From contig CAJMRR010000007.1 of assembly GCA_905215835.1 (NCBI GenBank), positions 1-24,761 on the forward strand: DNA of 24,761 nucleotides, in the 5' to 3' direction. This stretch comes from an uncultured bacterium (GTDB lineage: Bacteria > Actinomycetota > Coriobacteriia > Coriobacteriales > Coriobacteriaceae). The position numbers and the translations under genes are program-made. Numbering within the stretch: the stretch's first letter is position 1; every line of letters begins with the position of its first letter. Positions 1 to 7,712 of the stretch are shown one piece after another. Below the pieces are notes generated by a model. The model was not told the DNA's origin and searched no databases. It saw only the letters and a list, made by a program, of their open reading frames with translations.

Positions 1-384
1 GGTCAGGGCGTCAACACCACCGACTCCGCCGTGCGCGTGACGCATTTCCCCAGCGGCATTGTGGTCACCTGCCAAAACGAGCGCAGCCAGATTCAGAACA
101 AGGCCGCGTGCATGCAGATCCTCAAGGCTCGCCTGTACGAGATTGAGCTCGAGAAGCGCGCCGAGGCCCTGGATGAGATCCGCGGACCCAAGACCACGAT
201 TGGTTTTGGCAACCAGATTCGCAGCTACGTGCTCTACCCGTACCAGATGGTCAAGGACCTACGCACGGGCGTGGAGACCAGCAATGTCGAGGCCGTTCTT
301 GACGATGGCGACCTGGACCCGTTTGTTATTGGCTACCATCGCTGGGCCACTGGCAACGCCGATGCAGAAGGCTCGGAGGTCTAA
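1..384 (+). CDS. prfB: Peptide chain release factor 2, C-terminal part (gene cut by window start)
   Basis: Release factor 2 recognises UGA and UAA stop codons in the ribosomal A site and triggers peptide release. The window opens inside the gene: the first codons read G-Q-G-V-N-T-T-D-S-A-V-R, which is the end of the universal GGQ peptidyl-tRNA hydrolysis motif. The rest is the typical class I release factor C-terminal domain, with CQNERSQIQNK, then an IRSYVLYPYQMVKDLRTGVET stretch and a short C-terminal tail. The pattern SYVLxPYxMVKDxRTG with VLDDGDLDPF fits RF2 rather than RF1. The gene ends with TAA at 382-384. The stop-recognition loop and the usual RF2 autoregulatory frameshift site would lie upstream and cannot be seen. 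Confidence 0.95.
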   Translation, partial: GQGVNTTDSAVRVTHFPSGIVVTCQNERSQIQNKAACMQILKARLYEIELEKRAEALDEIRGPKTTIGFGNQIRSYVLYPYQMVKDLRTGVETSNVEAVLDDGDLDPFVIGYHRWATGNADAEGSEV

Positions 385-445
385 AACATCGGGCAGTTTC
401 AAGCCGATGCTAAGCCCAACGGTTGGACGGGTTTGTATCCAGAAT

Positions 446-469
446 AAACCCTGCGCAGGGGTGGTTTTT
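446..469 (+). terminator. Possible prfB terminator hairpin
   Basis: A GC-rich palindrome (CCCTGCGCAGGG) flanked by complementary AAACC / GGTTT arms is followed by a short T run, 60 nt after the prfB stop. The geometry is not ideal because the U tract partly belongs to the arm, so this is only a possible terminator. Confidence 0.4.
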
Positions 470-509
470 GTCCGGCGAATCGGTAGAATCGAATACAAGA
501 AGAAGTTCA

Positions 510-537
510 AAGCGCATCCGTTTGGGTGCGCTTTTTT
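510..537 (+). terminator. Intrinsic terminator directly in front of the yitT-like gene
   Basis: The arms AAGCGCATCC and GGGTGCGCTT pair around a 4-nt loop and run straight into six T residues (531-536). The T run ends only a few bases before the GAGGGAGG ribosome binding site of the next gene at 550. It may terminate prfB transcription or act as an attenuator in the leader of the next gene. Confidence 0.7.
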
Positions 538-549
538 GAGGGAGGCAGC

Positions 550-1440
550 ATGGCATATCGTCTGGACATCAAGCGCATTCTTTCGATGAACTTCTTTCAC
601 GACCTGCCCCAGATCATGTTGGGGTGTGCTTTGGCCGCCATCGCGACCGACTTGTTTTTGATTCCCAACGGTCTTGCCGCCGGTGGCGTTACGGGCCTTG
701 CCACCATTATCCAGGCGGTCGGCGCGGCGCGCGGCGTGTCGCTTCCCGTCGGTATCCAGACCATCGTGATGAACGCCTTGCTGCTGCTGGTCGTTATGCG
801 CGAGGGCGGCATGTTCTACGTGGTGCAGACCGCGACGGGCTTTGTGCTGCTGGGCTTCTTTACCGATCTGTTCGCCCCGTTTGTAGCACCTCTGGCGGAT
901 GCGGACCTGATGCTCCCTGCCATGTGGGGCGGCATTATTACGGGCATCGGTTACGGCATGGTGTTGCGCGCCGGCGCCAACACCGGCGGCTCGGACACGA
1001 TTGGCCAAATCATCTCGCGTAACACCTCGCTGCCGGTGGGCTCGACCGTCATGGCGATCGATGTTGCCGTATGCGCGCTATCGGCTCCGGTCTTTTCAAT
1101 CGAAAACGCACTGTATGCAGGCCTTTCGATGGTCATTAGCGGCTACGTGATCGATGCCGTGGTCGATGGTGGCAACAAACGCCGTATGGTACTCATCATC
1201 TCGGACAAGTTCCCTGATATCGCTGCCGATATCATGTATGGCCTGGGTCGTGGTTGTACCAAGTTTAAGGCGACTGGCATGTATTCGGGTGCCGAGAAGC
1301 CAGTGGTTATGGTCATCGTGAGCCGTCGAGAGCTCAATACCCTCAAGACGATCGTGCGCGAGCGCGATCCTCATGCCATTGTGACGGTTGCCGACGTTAC
1401 GGAAGCCTTCGGCGAGGGATTCAAGGACATTAGCGCGTAG
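550..1440 (+). CDS. YitT family membrane protein (DUF161/DUF2179)
   Basis: This is a 296-residue integral membrane protein of the YitT/YpjC type, whose transport or physiological role is not established. About five hydrophobic segments lie in residues 15-200. The family hallmark GANTGGSDTIGQII sits just after a glycine-rich helix (WGGIITGIGYGMVLRAGANTG region). The soluble C-terminal DUF2179 domain follows, with RRMVLIISDKFPDIAADI, then a GRGCTKFKATGMYSG motif and an ending in VADVTEAFGEGFKDI. The ATG at 550 is chosen because GAGGGAGG lies about 5 nt upstream; an in-frame ATG at 526 falls inside the terminator hairpin and has no ribosome binding site. The gene appears monocistronic: about 200 nt separate it from the transketolase genes. 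The family call is firm and the function is unknown. Confidence 0.9.
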   Translation: MAYRLDIKRILSMNFFHDLPQIMLGCALAAIATDLFLIPNGLAAGGVTGLATIIQAVGAARGVSLPVGIQTIVMNALLLLVVMREGGMFYVVQTATGFVLLGFFTDLFAPFVAPLADADLMLPAMWGGIITGIGYGMVLRAGANTGGSDTIGQIISRNTSLPVGSTVMAIDVAVCALSAPVFSIENALYAGLSMVISGYVIDAVVDGGNKRRMVLIISDKFPDIAADIMYGLGRGCTKFKATGMYSGAEKPVVMVIVSRRELNTLKTIVRERDPHAIVTVADVTEAFGEGFKDISA

Positions 1441-1647
1441 GGTCGACCGCGTTCCATCCAAAAGACGTTCACATTGATAAACCGTTTCATCAGCGGTTCT
1501 GCCTGCTAAATTGTTCAAATAATGATAAAAACTCTGGTAAAGCCATCAGTTTCCAGCATAATGAATGACGTACGTGCATTGCGGCTGTGTTGGGATTACC
1601 TTCGGTGCCGTGCGCATTTTGTCTAATGAGGATGAAAGGAAGGCACA

Positions 1648-2478
1648 ATGAGCGACGAAGAGCTCAAAAAGGTTGCCAACGAGGTAAGGAAGGGCATCGT
1701 CACCGGCGTGCACGCTGCCAAGTCCGGCCATCCGGGCGGTTCGCTCGGCGCTGCCGACATCATGACCTATCTGTACTTTGAGGAAATGAACGTCGACCCG
1801 GCCGATCCCCGCAAGGCCGACCGCGATCGCTTTGTGCTCTCCAAGGGCCACTGCGCTCCGGGCCTGTACGCCGTGCTCGCCGAGCGCGGGTTCTTCCCCA
1901 AGGAGGACCTCAAGACGCTGCGCCATATCGGCAGCCACCTGCAGGGTCACCCCAACATGAACGACACCCCGGGCGTCGACATGTCCACCGGTTCGCTCGG
2001 CCAGGGCATCTCCGCCGCCGTGGGCATGGCGGTTGCCGCCAAGCACTGGGGCGATACTTACCGCACGTACGCCCTGCTGGGTGATGGCGAGAGCGAGGAG
2101 GGCCAGGTCTGGGAGGCCGCCATGTTTGCCGGCAACCAGCAGCTCGACAACCTCTGCGTGATCGTCGACCACAACGGCCTTCAGATTGACGGTCCCGTCG
2201 AGGAGGTCAACGACCCCATGCCGCTCGCCGACAAGTTCCGTGCCTTTAAGTTCCACGTGGTGGAGCTTGTCGACGGCAACGATTTCGACCAGATCCGCGC
2301 CGCCTTTGCCGAGGCTCGCGCTACCAAGGGCCAGCCGACCGCCATTATCGCCGAGACCATGAAGGGCAAGGGCGTTTCCTTTATGGAGAACCAGGTGGGT
2401 TGGCACGGTAAGGCCCCCAACGATGAACAGTTTGAGCAGGCCATGGCAGAGCTCACGGCCGCCGGAGAGGAGCTCTAG
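1648..2478 (+). CDS. Transketolase, N-terminal (thiamine diphosphate-binding) subunit
   Basis: This is the N-terminal half of a split transketolase, which transfers two-carbon ketol units between sugar phosphates in the pentose phosphate pathway. The 276 residues contain SGHPGGSLGAAD (residues 26-36), LSKGHCAPGLYA (64-75), the STGSLGQG loop (113-120), and the thiamine diphosphate/metal motif GDG (145-147) followed by N176 in VDHNGLQIDG. Full-length transketolases have about 650 residues; here the pyrimidine-binding and C-terminal domains are in a separate downstream gene. The start ATG at 1648 has an AGGAAGG-type ribosome binding site. The stop codon is one base away from the next ATG, so the two subunits are almost certainly translationally coupled. 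Two-gene transketolases are well known in many bacteria and archaea, so the split is not a defect. Confidence 0.95.
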   Translation: MSDEELKKVANEVRKGIVTGVHAAKSGHPGGSLGAADIMTYLYFEEMNVDPADPRKADRDRFVLSKGHCAPGLYAVLAERGFFPKEDLKTLRHIGSHLQGHPNMNDTPGVDMSTGSLGQGISAAVGMAVAAKHWGDTYRTYALLGDGESEEGQVWEAAMFAGNQQLDNLCVIVDHNGLQIDGPVEEVNDPMPLADKFRAFKFHVVELVDGNDFDQIRAAFAEARATKGQPTAIIAETMKGKGVSFMENQVGWHGKAPNDEQFEQAMAELTAAGEEL

Positions 2479-2479
2479 G

Positions 2480-3421
2480 ATGGCAGACGTCAAGAAAATC
2501 GCCACGCGCGTAAGCTACGGCGAGGCCCTCGTCGAGCTCGCCAACGAGCACGATGACTTTGTGGTCCTCGACGCCGACCTGGCCGCCGCCACGCAGACCG
2601 GCAAATTTAAGGCCGCTTGCCCCGACCGCTTCTTCGACGTGGGTATCGCCGAGAGCAACCTGATGGGTGTTGCCGCCGGTATCGCGACCACCGGTCGTGT
2701 TGCCTTCGCGAGCACCTTTGCCATGTTCGCTGCCGGTCGCGCCTTTGAGCAGGTCCGTAACTCCATCGGCTACCCGCACCTTAACGTTAAGATCGGTGCC
2801 ACGCACGCCGGTATCTCGGTGGGCGAGGATGGCGCCACGCACCAGTGCTGCGAGGATATCGCCCTTATGCGCGTCATCCCCGGCATGACCGTTATCGTTC
2901 CTGCCGACGATGTGGAGGCCCGCGCCGTGACGCGCGCCGCCTACGAGTGCGACGGTCCGGTGTACATGCGCTTTGCCCGTCTGGCCTCGCCGGTTATCAA
3001 CGACCCCGAGACCTACAAGTTCGAGTTGGGTAAGGGCATTGTCATGCGCGAGGGCGCCGATGTGACCATCATCGCCTGCGGCCTGATGGTCGGCGAGGCT
3101 CTCGAGGCCGCCGAGCAGCTCGCTGCCGAGGGTATCGACGCCGAGGTCATCAACATGCACACCATCAAGCCCATCGATGCCGACCTGATCGTCAAGAGCG
3201 CCACCAAGACCGGCCACGTCGTGACCGTCGAGGAGCACTCTGTGATCGGTGGCCTGGGCAGCGCCGTTGCCGACGTCCTGTGCGAACAGTGCCCGACGCC
3301 GCTCAAGAAGATCGGCGTCAACGACACCTTCGGCGAGTCCGGCCCGGGTGCCGAGCTTCTGCACAAGTACGGTCTGGACGCCGCCAACATCGTGGCGACC
3401 ACCAAGGAGTTCTTGGCATAA
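2480..3421 (+). CDS. Transketolase, C-terminal subunit (pyrimidine-binding plus C-terminal domain)
   Basis: This 313-residue protein is the partner of the gene just upstream; together they form one transketolase active site at the subunit interface. The pyrimidine-binding domain shows DADLAAATQTGKF, FDVGIAESNLMGVAAGIA, where the glutamate is the expected cofactor-activating residue, and THAGISVGEDGATHQ. The transketolase C-terminal domain follows with EVINMHTIKPIDADLI and VTVEEHSVIGGLGSAVA. ATG 2480 is used: GGAGAGGAG inside the end of the previous gene is its ribosome binding site, and only one base separates the two genes. A related DXP synthase-type enzyme is possible but less likely given the two-gene layout and length. 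Confidence 0.95.
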   Translation: MADVKKIATRVSYGEALVELANEHDDFVVLDADLAAATQTGKFKAACPDRFFDVGIAESNLMGVAAGIATTGRVAFASTFAMFAAGRAFEQVRNSIGYPHLNVKIGATHAGISVGEDGATHQCCEDIALMRVIPGMTVIVPADDVEARAVTRAAYECDGPVYMRFARLASPVINDPETYKFELGKGIVMREGADVTIIACGLMVGEALEAAEQLAAEGIDAEVINMHTIKPIDADLIVKSATKTGHVVTVEEHSVIGGLGSAVADVLCEQCPTPLKKIGVNDTFGESGPGAELLHKYGLDAANIVATTKEFLA

Positions 3422-3491
3422 GGCAAGGCGGATCTCAAGGACTGCTTCGCCAGAACTATAAAACTGTTTCGCCATTACTATGGAAACCCGG

Positions 3492-3524
3492 CAGGGGCGC
3501 TCTCTTGGAGAGCGCCCCTGTTTC
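3492..3524 (+). terminator. Terminator-like hairpin after the transketolase genes
   Basis: CAGGGGCGCTCT and AGAGCGCCCCTG form a perfect 12-bp stem with a 5-nt loop, followed by TTTC. It lies 70 nt downstream of the transketolase stop. The U tract is short, so termination is likely but not certain. Confidence 0.6.
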
Positions 3525-3590
3525 AGTTGCGGTGAAATAAGGACTGTTTTGCCAGCTTAAAGGCTCAACAGTCCCTATTTCACCGCAACT
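3525..3590. repeat. Inverted repeat, 21-bp arms, copy 1 of a dispersed family
   Basis: The left arm at 3525-3545 begins AGTTGCGGTGAAATA. The right arm at 3570-3590 is its reverse complement with one mismatch in 21 positions. The 24-nt centre contains TTTTGCC and GGCT, which can extend the stem. A related element is at 17444-17510 with the same arms and the same GTTTTGCC centre. It begins right after the transketolase terminator hairpin. The 129 bases that follow (3591-3719) show no gene or motif that I can recognise. Confidence 0.8.
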
Positions 3591-3719
3591 CATGAAGACG
3601 CCCCTCAAGCACGGTCCCATCAGGAAAAAGGGCATATATCGACAAAGCGCAATTCAGACCCTTCCAGCTTTGTATATGCAGCACCTCAAGATAAACGCGG
3701 CGACCCCTTAGTTATCGCA

Positions 3720-3842
3720 GGCCGGGCACAGGGTTACTCTCCAAATCTTTCCGCAGGACGGAGGAGCCCCCGCCGCGCGAAGCGCGCAGCGGGGGCTCCG
3801 ACATGTCCGAGGACGATTTGGAGAGTAACCCTGTGTCCGGCC
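3720..3842. repeat. Long near-perfect inverted repeat (possible cruciform, MITE-like element or structured leader)
   Basis: The 28-nt left arm (3720-3747) and right arm (3815-3842) are reverse complements with one difference, a G-T wobble. Nested inside is a second 11-bp perfect stem, GGAGCCCCCGC at 3763-3773 with GCGGGGGCTCC at 3789-3799, capped by a CGCGCG/GCGCGC-rich loop. The whole 123-nt unit can fold as one long hairpin in either strand. It ends 104 nt before the ftsE start codon. I see no clear target-site duplication at its edges and no coding potential. Confidence 0.8.
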
Positions 3843-3946
3843 GACGGGATCCCTAACCACGCCATGCTTCTTATGTGCAGCAAAGCTAATGCTGCTAAAA
3901 TACAAAGCGCTCATGTAGTTTAAACGCACGACGATAAGGAGCACCA

Positions 3947-5167
3947 GTGGGTAACCACTTCCGTACCTCCGGTGCGGGCGATGATGCCCCCAAGACGCAG
4001 GCAGGCGTCCAGGGCAGTCGTTTCGCCACTCCGGATTCAGAGGGCCAGCCTGTTGCTCAGGCCCCCGCTCAGCCGGCAGATCAGGCACAGCCGGTATCCG
4101 ATCCCTTTGCCTACAATCCAACCAGCGATGTCGCGCTTTCCGGCGCGGCGGGTTTTGAGCCCGTTCAGGCCGTGACCGCTCGCGTGGAGCAGCCTCAGGC
4201 TGGCGCCGCCACGCCGCAGCCTACCATGGCCGGCATTCCCGACCCCATGGCCCCTGCGACGCCGGCTCCTCAGCCTGCGCAGTCCGGGCTCTTTGCCGCT
4301 ATTCCCGATCCCACGCAGCCTGCTGCCCCGGTGGTCGAGAGCGATCAGGCAGCTGAGGTCGCAAGCCTCGATAACGCGCTCAACAACCCCGATTTTACGT
4401 CGGTGTTTGCGCCCATCGATCCGCAGGCCAGCCGCAAGAAGATGGCCAAGCAGGCCGGTGTCGAGCCCGTCATCCTTATGGAGCATGTCACCAAGATCTA
4501 TCCGGCACAGCCCAACAAGCCTGCACTCGACGACATCAACATCGAGATCTATCCGGGCGAGTTCGTCTTCCTGGTCGGTCACTCCGGCTCGGGTAAGACC
4601 ACGCTGCTGTCTACGCTCAACCGCGACGTCAAGCCGACGAGCGGCCGCATCCTGGTTGCCGGTCAGGACCTCATGAAGATCAAGAATCGCAAGGTTCCGT
4701 TCCTGCGCCGCCAGATTGGCGCCGTGTTCCAGGACTTTAAGCTTCTGCCGCAAAAGACCGCCTACGAAAACGTGGCGTTTGCCCTGCAGTGCATTGGCAA
4801 GCCCAAGGGCGTCATTCGCAGCCAGGTGCCCGAGGTGCTGCGTCTGGTCGGTCTGGCCGATCAGATGGACTCGCTGCCCGACCAGCTTTCCGGTGGCGAG
4901 CAGCAGCGCGTTGCCGTCGCCCGTGCTATGGTCAACCGTCCGCCGCTGCTGATCTGCGACGAGCCCACGGGCAACCTCGACCCGGCGATCTCGCTGGGCA
5001 TCATGAAGCTGCTTGAGCGTATTAACCGCACCGGCACCACCGTGATCGTCGCCACGCACGACCGCGAGATGGTCGATAGCATGCACCGTCGCGTGATCGC
5101 CCTCGAGGGCGGCCACGTCATCCGCGACCAGGAGAGGGGAGGTTACGGCAACTATGGCACCAACTAA
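3947..5167 (+). CDS. ftsE: Cell division ATP-binding protein FtsE with long N-terminal extension
   Basis: FtsE is the ATPase of the FtsEX complex, which works at the divisome and in most bacteria switches on peptidoglycan hydrolases across the membrane. The ABC domain occupies about residues 175-400 of 406: Walker A GHSGSGKTT (211-219), Q-loop FQDFKLLPQ (about 261-269), signature LSGGEQQR (314-321), Walker B LLICDEPTGNLD (334-345) and H-loop ATHD (about 369-372). Typical FtsE proteins have about 220-230 residues. The first ~165 residues here are rich in Pro, Ala and Gln, with repeated IPDP units, and look disordered. The start is GTG at 3947 with AAGGAG about 6 nt upstream. An alternative start near residue 165 would give a canonical FtsE, but the good ribosome binding site and continuous frame favour the long form. 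The gene overlaps ftsX by 14 nt. Confidence 0.93.
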   Translation: MGNHFRTSGAGDDAPKTQAGVQGSRFATPDSEGQPVAQAPAQPADQAQPVSDPFAYNPTSDVALSGAAGFEPVQAVTARVEQPQAGAATPQPTMAGIPDPMAPATPAPQPAQSGLFAAIPDPTQPAAPVVESDQAAEVASLDNALNNPDFTSVFAPIDPQASRKKMAKQAGVEPVILMEHVTKIYPAQPNKPALDDINIEIYPGEFVFLVGHSGSGKTTLLSTLNRDVKPTSGRILVAGQDLMKIKNRKVPFLRRQIGAVFQDFKLLPQKTAYENVAFALQCIGKPKGVIRSQVPEVLRLVGLADQMDSLPDQLSGGEQQRVAVARAMVNRPPLLICDEPTGNLDPAISLGIMKLLERINRTGTTVIVATHDREMVDSMHRRVIALEGGHVIRDQERGGYGNYGTN

Positions 5168-6074
5168 CGTGGGCTACTCCTTCAAAGAGGCAATCAGCCA
5201 CTTCTTCCGTAACTGGACTACCTCGCTCGGCGCCGTCATCACGATCTTCCTTTCGCTGTTTATCATCGGCCTGTTCATCATGGGCTCTGCGATGCTGAAC
5301 TCCGTGATCGGCACCGTCGAGGATCAGGTTGTCATCAACGCGTTCATTAGTGATGACGCCGATCAGGCCGATGTTCAGGCTTTTGAGGCCGAGCTTAAGA
5401 CGTGGAATAACGTCAAGTCCGTGACCTATAAGGACAAGGACGACGCGCTGGCCGAGTATACGAGCAAGATGTCGGGCAACGCCGACGCCACCATGAGCGC
5501 GCTCGATGGCCAGAACCCGCTGCCGGCTTCCTTCGCTATTGAGATGGACGATCCGTCCAAGGTCGAGAGCACGGCAAAGAAGCTCAAGAAGGATGCCGAT
5601 TTCCAGAAGATCGCGGATGACGGCGACGTCAACGCGAGCGTGCTGTACGGCCAGGAGGAAGTGAGCCGCCTGTTCCAGGTGACCAACTACATCCGCATCG
5701 CCGCCGTGGTGCTCGTTGGTCTTCTGACCTTTATCGCATTCATCTTCATCAACAACACGATTCGCCTGTCCATCACGGCGCGTCGTCGTGAGATTGCGAT
5801 TATGCGTCTGGTCGGCGCCAGCAACGGCTTCATTCGTGGCCCGTTTATCACCGAGGGCGTGCTGCAGGCCATTTTGGGCTCGCTGCTTTCCATCGGCGTT
5901 CTGGAGCTGCTGCGCAATCTGATGATTCCGCGTCTGCAGGAGAGCATCGGCTGGATGTCGTTTGCCCTGCCGATGCAGTACTACCTGGTGACCTATGCTG
6001 CGCTGATTCTGGTCGGTGTGATTATCGGTCTCTTTGGTTCTGCCATCGCCATGCGCCGCTACCTGCGCGTGTAG
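5154..6074 (+). CDS. ftsX: Cell division protein FtsX
   Basis: FtsX is the membrane partner of FtsE, transmitting the ATPase cycle to peptidoglycan hydrolases outside the cell. The 306-residue product has the expected layout: a short cytoplasmic N-terminus, a first membrane segment at about 24-48, a ~130-residue extracellular loop (about 50-178), then three more segments at about 180-203, 232-252 and 277-300. The FtsX core pattern is present between segments 2 and 3 (NNTIRLSITARRREIAIMRL, then VGASNGFIRGPF). It starts at ATG 5154 inside the end of ftsE; the ribosome binding site GGGGAGG is within ftsE coding sequence, so translation is likely coupled. An intrinsic terminator follows about 25 nt after the stop, so ftsEX appears to end a transcript. 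Confidence 0.95.
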   Translation: MAPTNVGYSFKEAISHFFRNWTTSLGAVITIFLSLFIIGLFIMGSAMLNSVIGTVEDQVVINAFISDDADQADVQAFEAELKTWNNVKSVTYKDKDDALAEYTSKMSGNADATMSALDGQNPLPASFAIEMDDPSKVESTAKKLKKDADFQKIADDGDVNASVLYGQEEVSRLFQVTNYIRIAAVVLVGLLTFIAFIFINNTIRLSITARRREIAIMRLVGASNGFIRGPFITEGVLQAILGSLLSIGVLELLRNLMIPRLQESIGWMSFALPMQYYLVTYAALILVGVIIGLFGSAIAMRRYLRV

Positions 6075-6098
6075 GCATGCTTGGAATTCATCCCTTCC

Positions 6099-6133
6099 AA
6101 CGGGTCGTCTCTTATGGGGCGGCCCGTTTTTTG
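6099..6133 (+). terminator. Intrinsic terminator after ftsX
   Basis: AACGGGTCG pairs with CGGCCCGTT (one G-T wobble) across a short loop and is followed directly by a T run. It lies about 25 nt after the ftsX stop. Confidence 0.75.
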
Positions 6134-6209
6134 ATCCCTAGGGGACGGCAGGAAAGCGAATCATTTGGGTAGACTCTTTGGAGTTCGCAATCGATAGTTA
6201 GGAGGCGCC

Positions 6210-7712
6210 ATGGGGCGCAATAACAAGCATAAGCGTGGAGCTCGCAATCAGCGCGGGCCGGTGCGCAGCGAACGCCGTCCGAGCCTGACCGGGCGCGTGC
6301 AGCTCCATGAGCATAGCGCCTACGTTGTAACCGAAAATGGCGACTACAAGGTCATGGGCCGCGGTAAGCGCGAGATCATGGATGGCGATACCGTTGCCGT
6401 GAGCATTAAGAACAGCCCGCACGGTGAGCGGCGCGCCGTGATCGAAAGCGTGGTTGAGCGTGCAGCCATAAGCGTGGTGGGCACGTACCAGACCGCCGGT
6501 CCGCTCGGTGTGATCGAGCCGCTCGATTCGCGTCTGAAGACCGACTTCTTCATTCTGCCCGAGGATACCTCGGCGGATCGTCTGGGCGTCCGCCCGGGTG
6601 ATGCTGTTGTCGCGCGCATTTTGACCTACCCGACGCGCCTGGAATCGGGCACCGTGACGATCGAGCACCGCATCGGCGGAGATGACGCGCCCGATTTGGG
6701 CGTTCAATATGTGATGGCGCGTTACGGCTATACCGATAGCTATCCCGAGGCCGCGCTGGACGAGGCCGAGGGGCTTTCGCTCGATGTGTCCGCGGCGCTT
6801 AAGGACCCGCTCCGCCGCGATCTGCGCGACCGCTTTGTCATCACGATCGACCCGGTCGACGCGCGCGACTTTGACGATGCCATTTCGCTGGAGCGCACGC
6901 CCGAGGGCGGCTATAAGCTGGGTGTGCATATCGCCGACGTTTCACACTATGTGGCTTGGGACGGGCATATCGATCTTGAAGCTCGCCATCGTACGACATC
7001 GGTGTATCTGGCCGATCGCGTGCTTCCCATGCTGCCCGAACGCCTGTCCTGTGACCTGTGCTCGCTTCGCCCTGACGAGGACCGTCTTGCGTTTACCGTC
7101 GATATCGAGCTCGATGCGCAGGGTCGCGTGCGGCATTACGATCCGTACCCCAGCGTGATTCGCTCGCGTGTGCGTATGGACTATGACGGCGCCGAGGCAC
7201 TGCTGGTGCGTGCCGGCGCGGTTAAGTATTCGGTGCTGGAGGGTGCGGCCGAGGATGTTGCGGCTGCCGAGACCTCGCGCGAGGAAGCGCTTGAGCGCGG
7301 TCTTGCGTGCGAGGAGGCCGCCCGCGGCTTCAGCGTCGACCTCGGCGATTTCCTTGTCGCCGCCAACGAACTCGCCGAACTCCGCCGTCGTATCCGTCGC
7401 GCCCGCGGCTCAGTCGATTTTGACACGGCCGAGATTCGTGCCCTGTTGGATGAGGACGGAGTACCCGTGCAGATTGTGGCGCGTGAGCGTTCGTGTGCCA
7501 CGTCGCTTATCGAGGAAGCCATGCTGCTCGCCAACGAGTGCGTTGCAGAGTGGCTGGCAGACCGTGATATCGAGGCCTGCTATCGCGTGCATGAGGATCC
7601 GAGCCCCGATAGCCTGCACGGTGCTGCCGTTGCGCTGGCGCAGCTAGGCATCATCGACGATCGCCGTGCTGCCGGGATTGCCCTGGGGAGCCCCGATGAG
7701 CTGCAGGCTTGA
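6210..7712 (+). CDS. rnr: Ribonuclease R, N-terminal and catalytic part (frame interrupted)
   Basis: RNase R is a processive 3'-5' exoribonuclease that degrades structured RNA and works with tmRNA/SmpB in clearing defective mRNA. This 500-codon segment starts at ATG 6210 with a TAGGAGG ribosome binding site. It carries a basic N-terminus, cold-shock-like RNA-binding domains (about 25-165), and the start of the RNB nuclease domain with the acidic metal site DPVDARDFDDAI (214-225). It stops at a TGA (7710-7712) in the middle of the RNB domain, just after GSPDELQA, where related proteins continue. The missing C-terminal part lies in the next reading frame right downstream (to 8340). Removing one T at 7709-7710 joins the two frames smoothly, so this is a broken gene or a sequencing error rather than two natural genes. 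Confidence 0.9.
   Translation: MGRNNKHKRGARNQRGPVRSERRPSLTGRVQLHEHSAYVVTENGDYKVMGRGKREIMDGDTVAVSIKNSPHGERRAVIESVVERAAISVVGTYQTAGPLGVIEPLDSRLKTDFFILPEDTSADRLGVRPGDAVVARILTYPTRLESGTVTIEHRIGGDDAPDLGVQYVMARYGYTDSYPEAALDEAEGLSLDVSAALKDPLRRDLRDRFVITIDPVDARDFDDAISLERTPEGGYKLGVHIADVSHYVAWDGHIDLEARHRTTSVYLADRVLPMLPERLSCDLCSLRPDEDRLAFTVDIELDAQGRVRHYDPYPSVIRSRVRMDYDGAEALLVRAGAVKYSVLEGAAEDVAAAETSREEALERGLACEEAARGFSVDLGDFLVAANELAELRRRIRRARGSVDFDTAEIRALLDEDGVPVQIVARERSCATSLIEEAMLLANECVAEWLADRDIEACYRVHEDPSPDSLHGAAVALAQLGIIDDRRAAGIALGSPDELQA

Noticed and set aside
2453..3475. Long minus-strand open frame opposite the transketolase C-terminal gene
   Set aside because: It mirrors a certain gene, is rich in His, Gly and Val from antisense codons, has no recognisable family and is a common artefact of GC-rich coding DNA. 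The same applies to minus-strand frames at 1546-2505, 4037-5116, 6198-6929 and 22705-24753.
3708..4121. Minus-strand frame across the 123-nt inverted repeat and the ftsE start
   Set aside because: It has no family resemblance, overlaps the ftsE N-terminus and is explained by the GC-rich inverted repeat.
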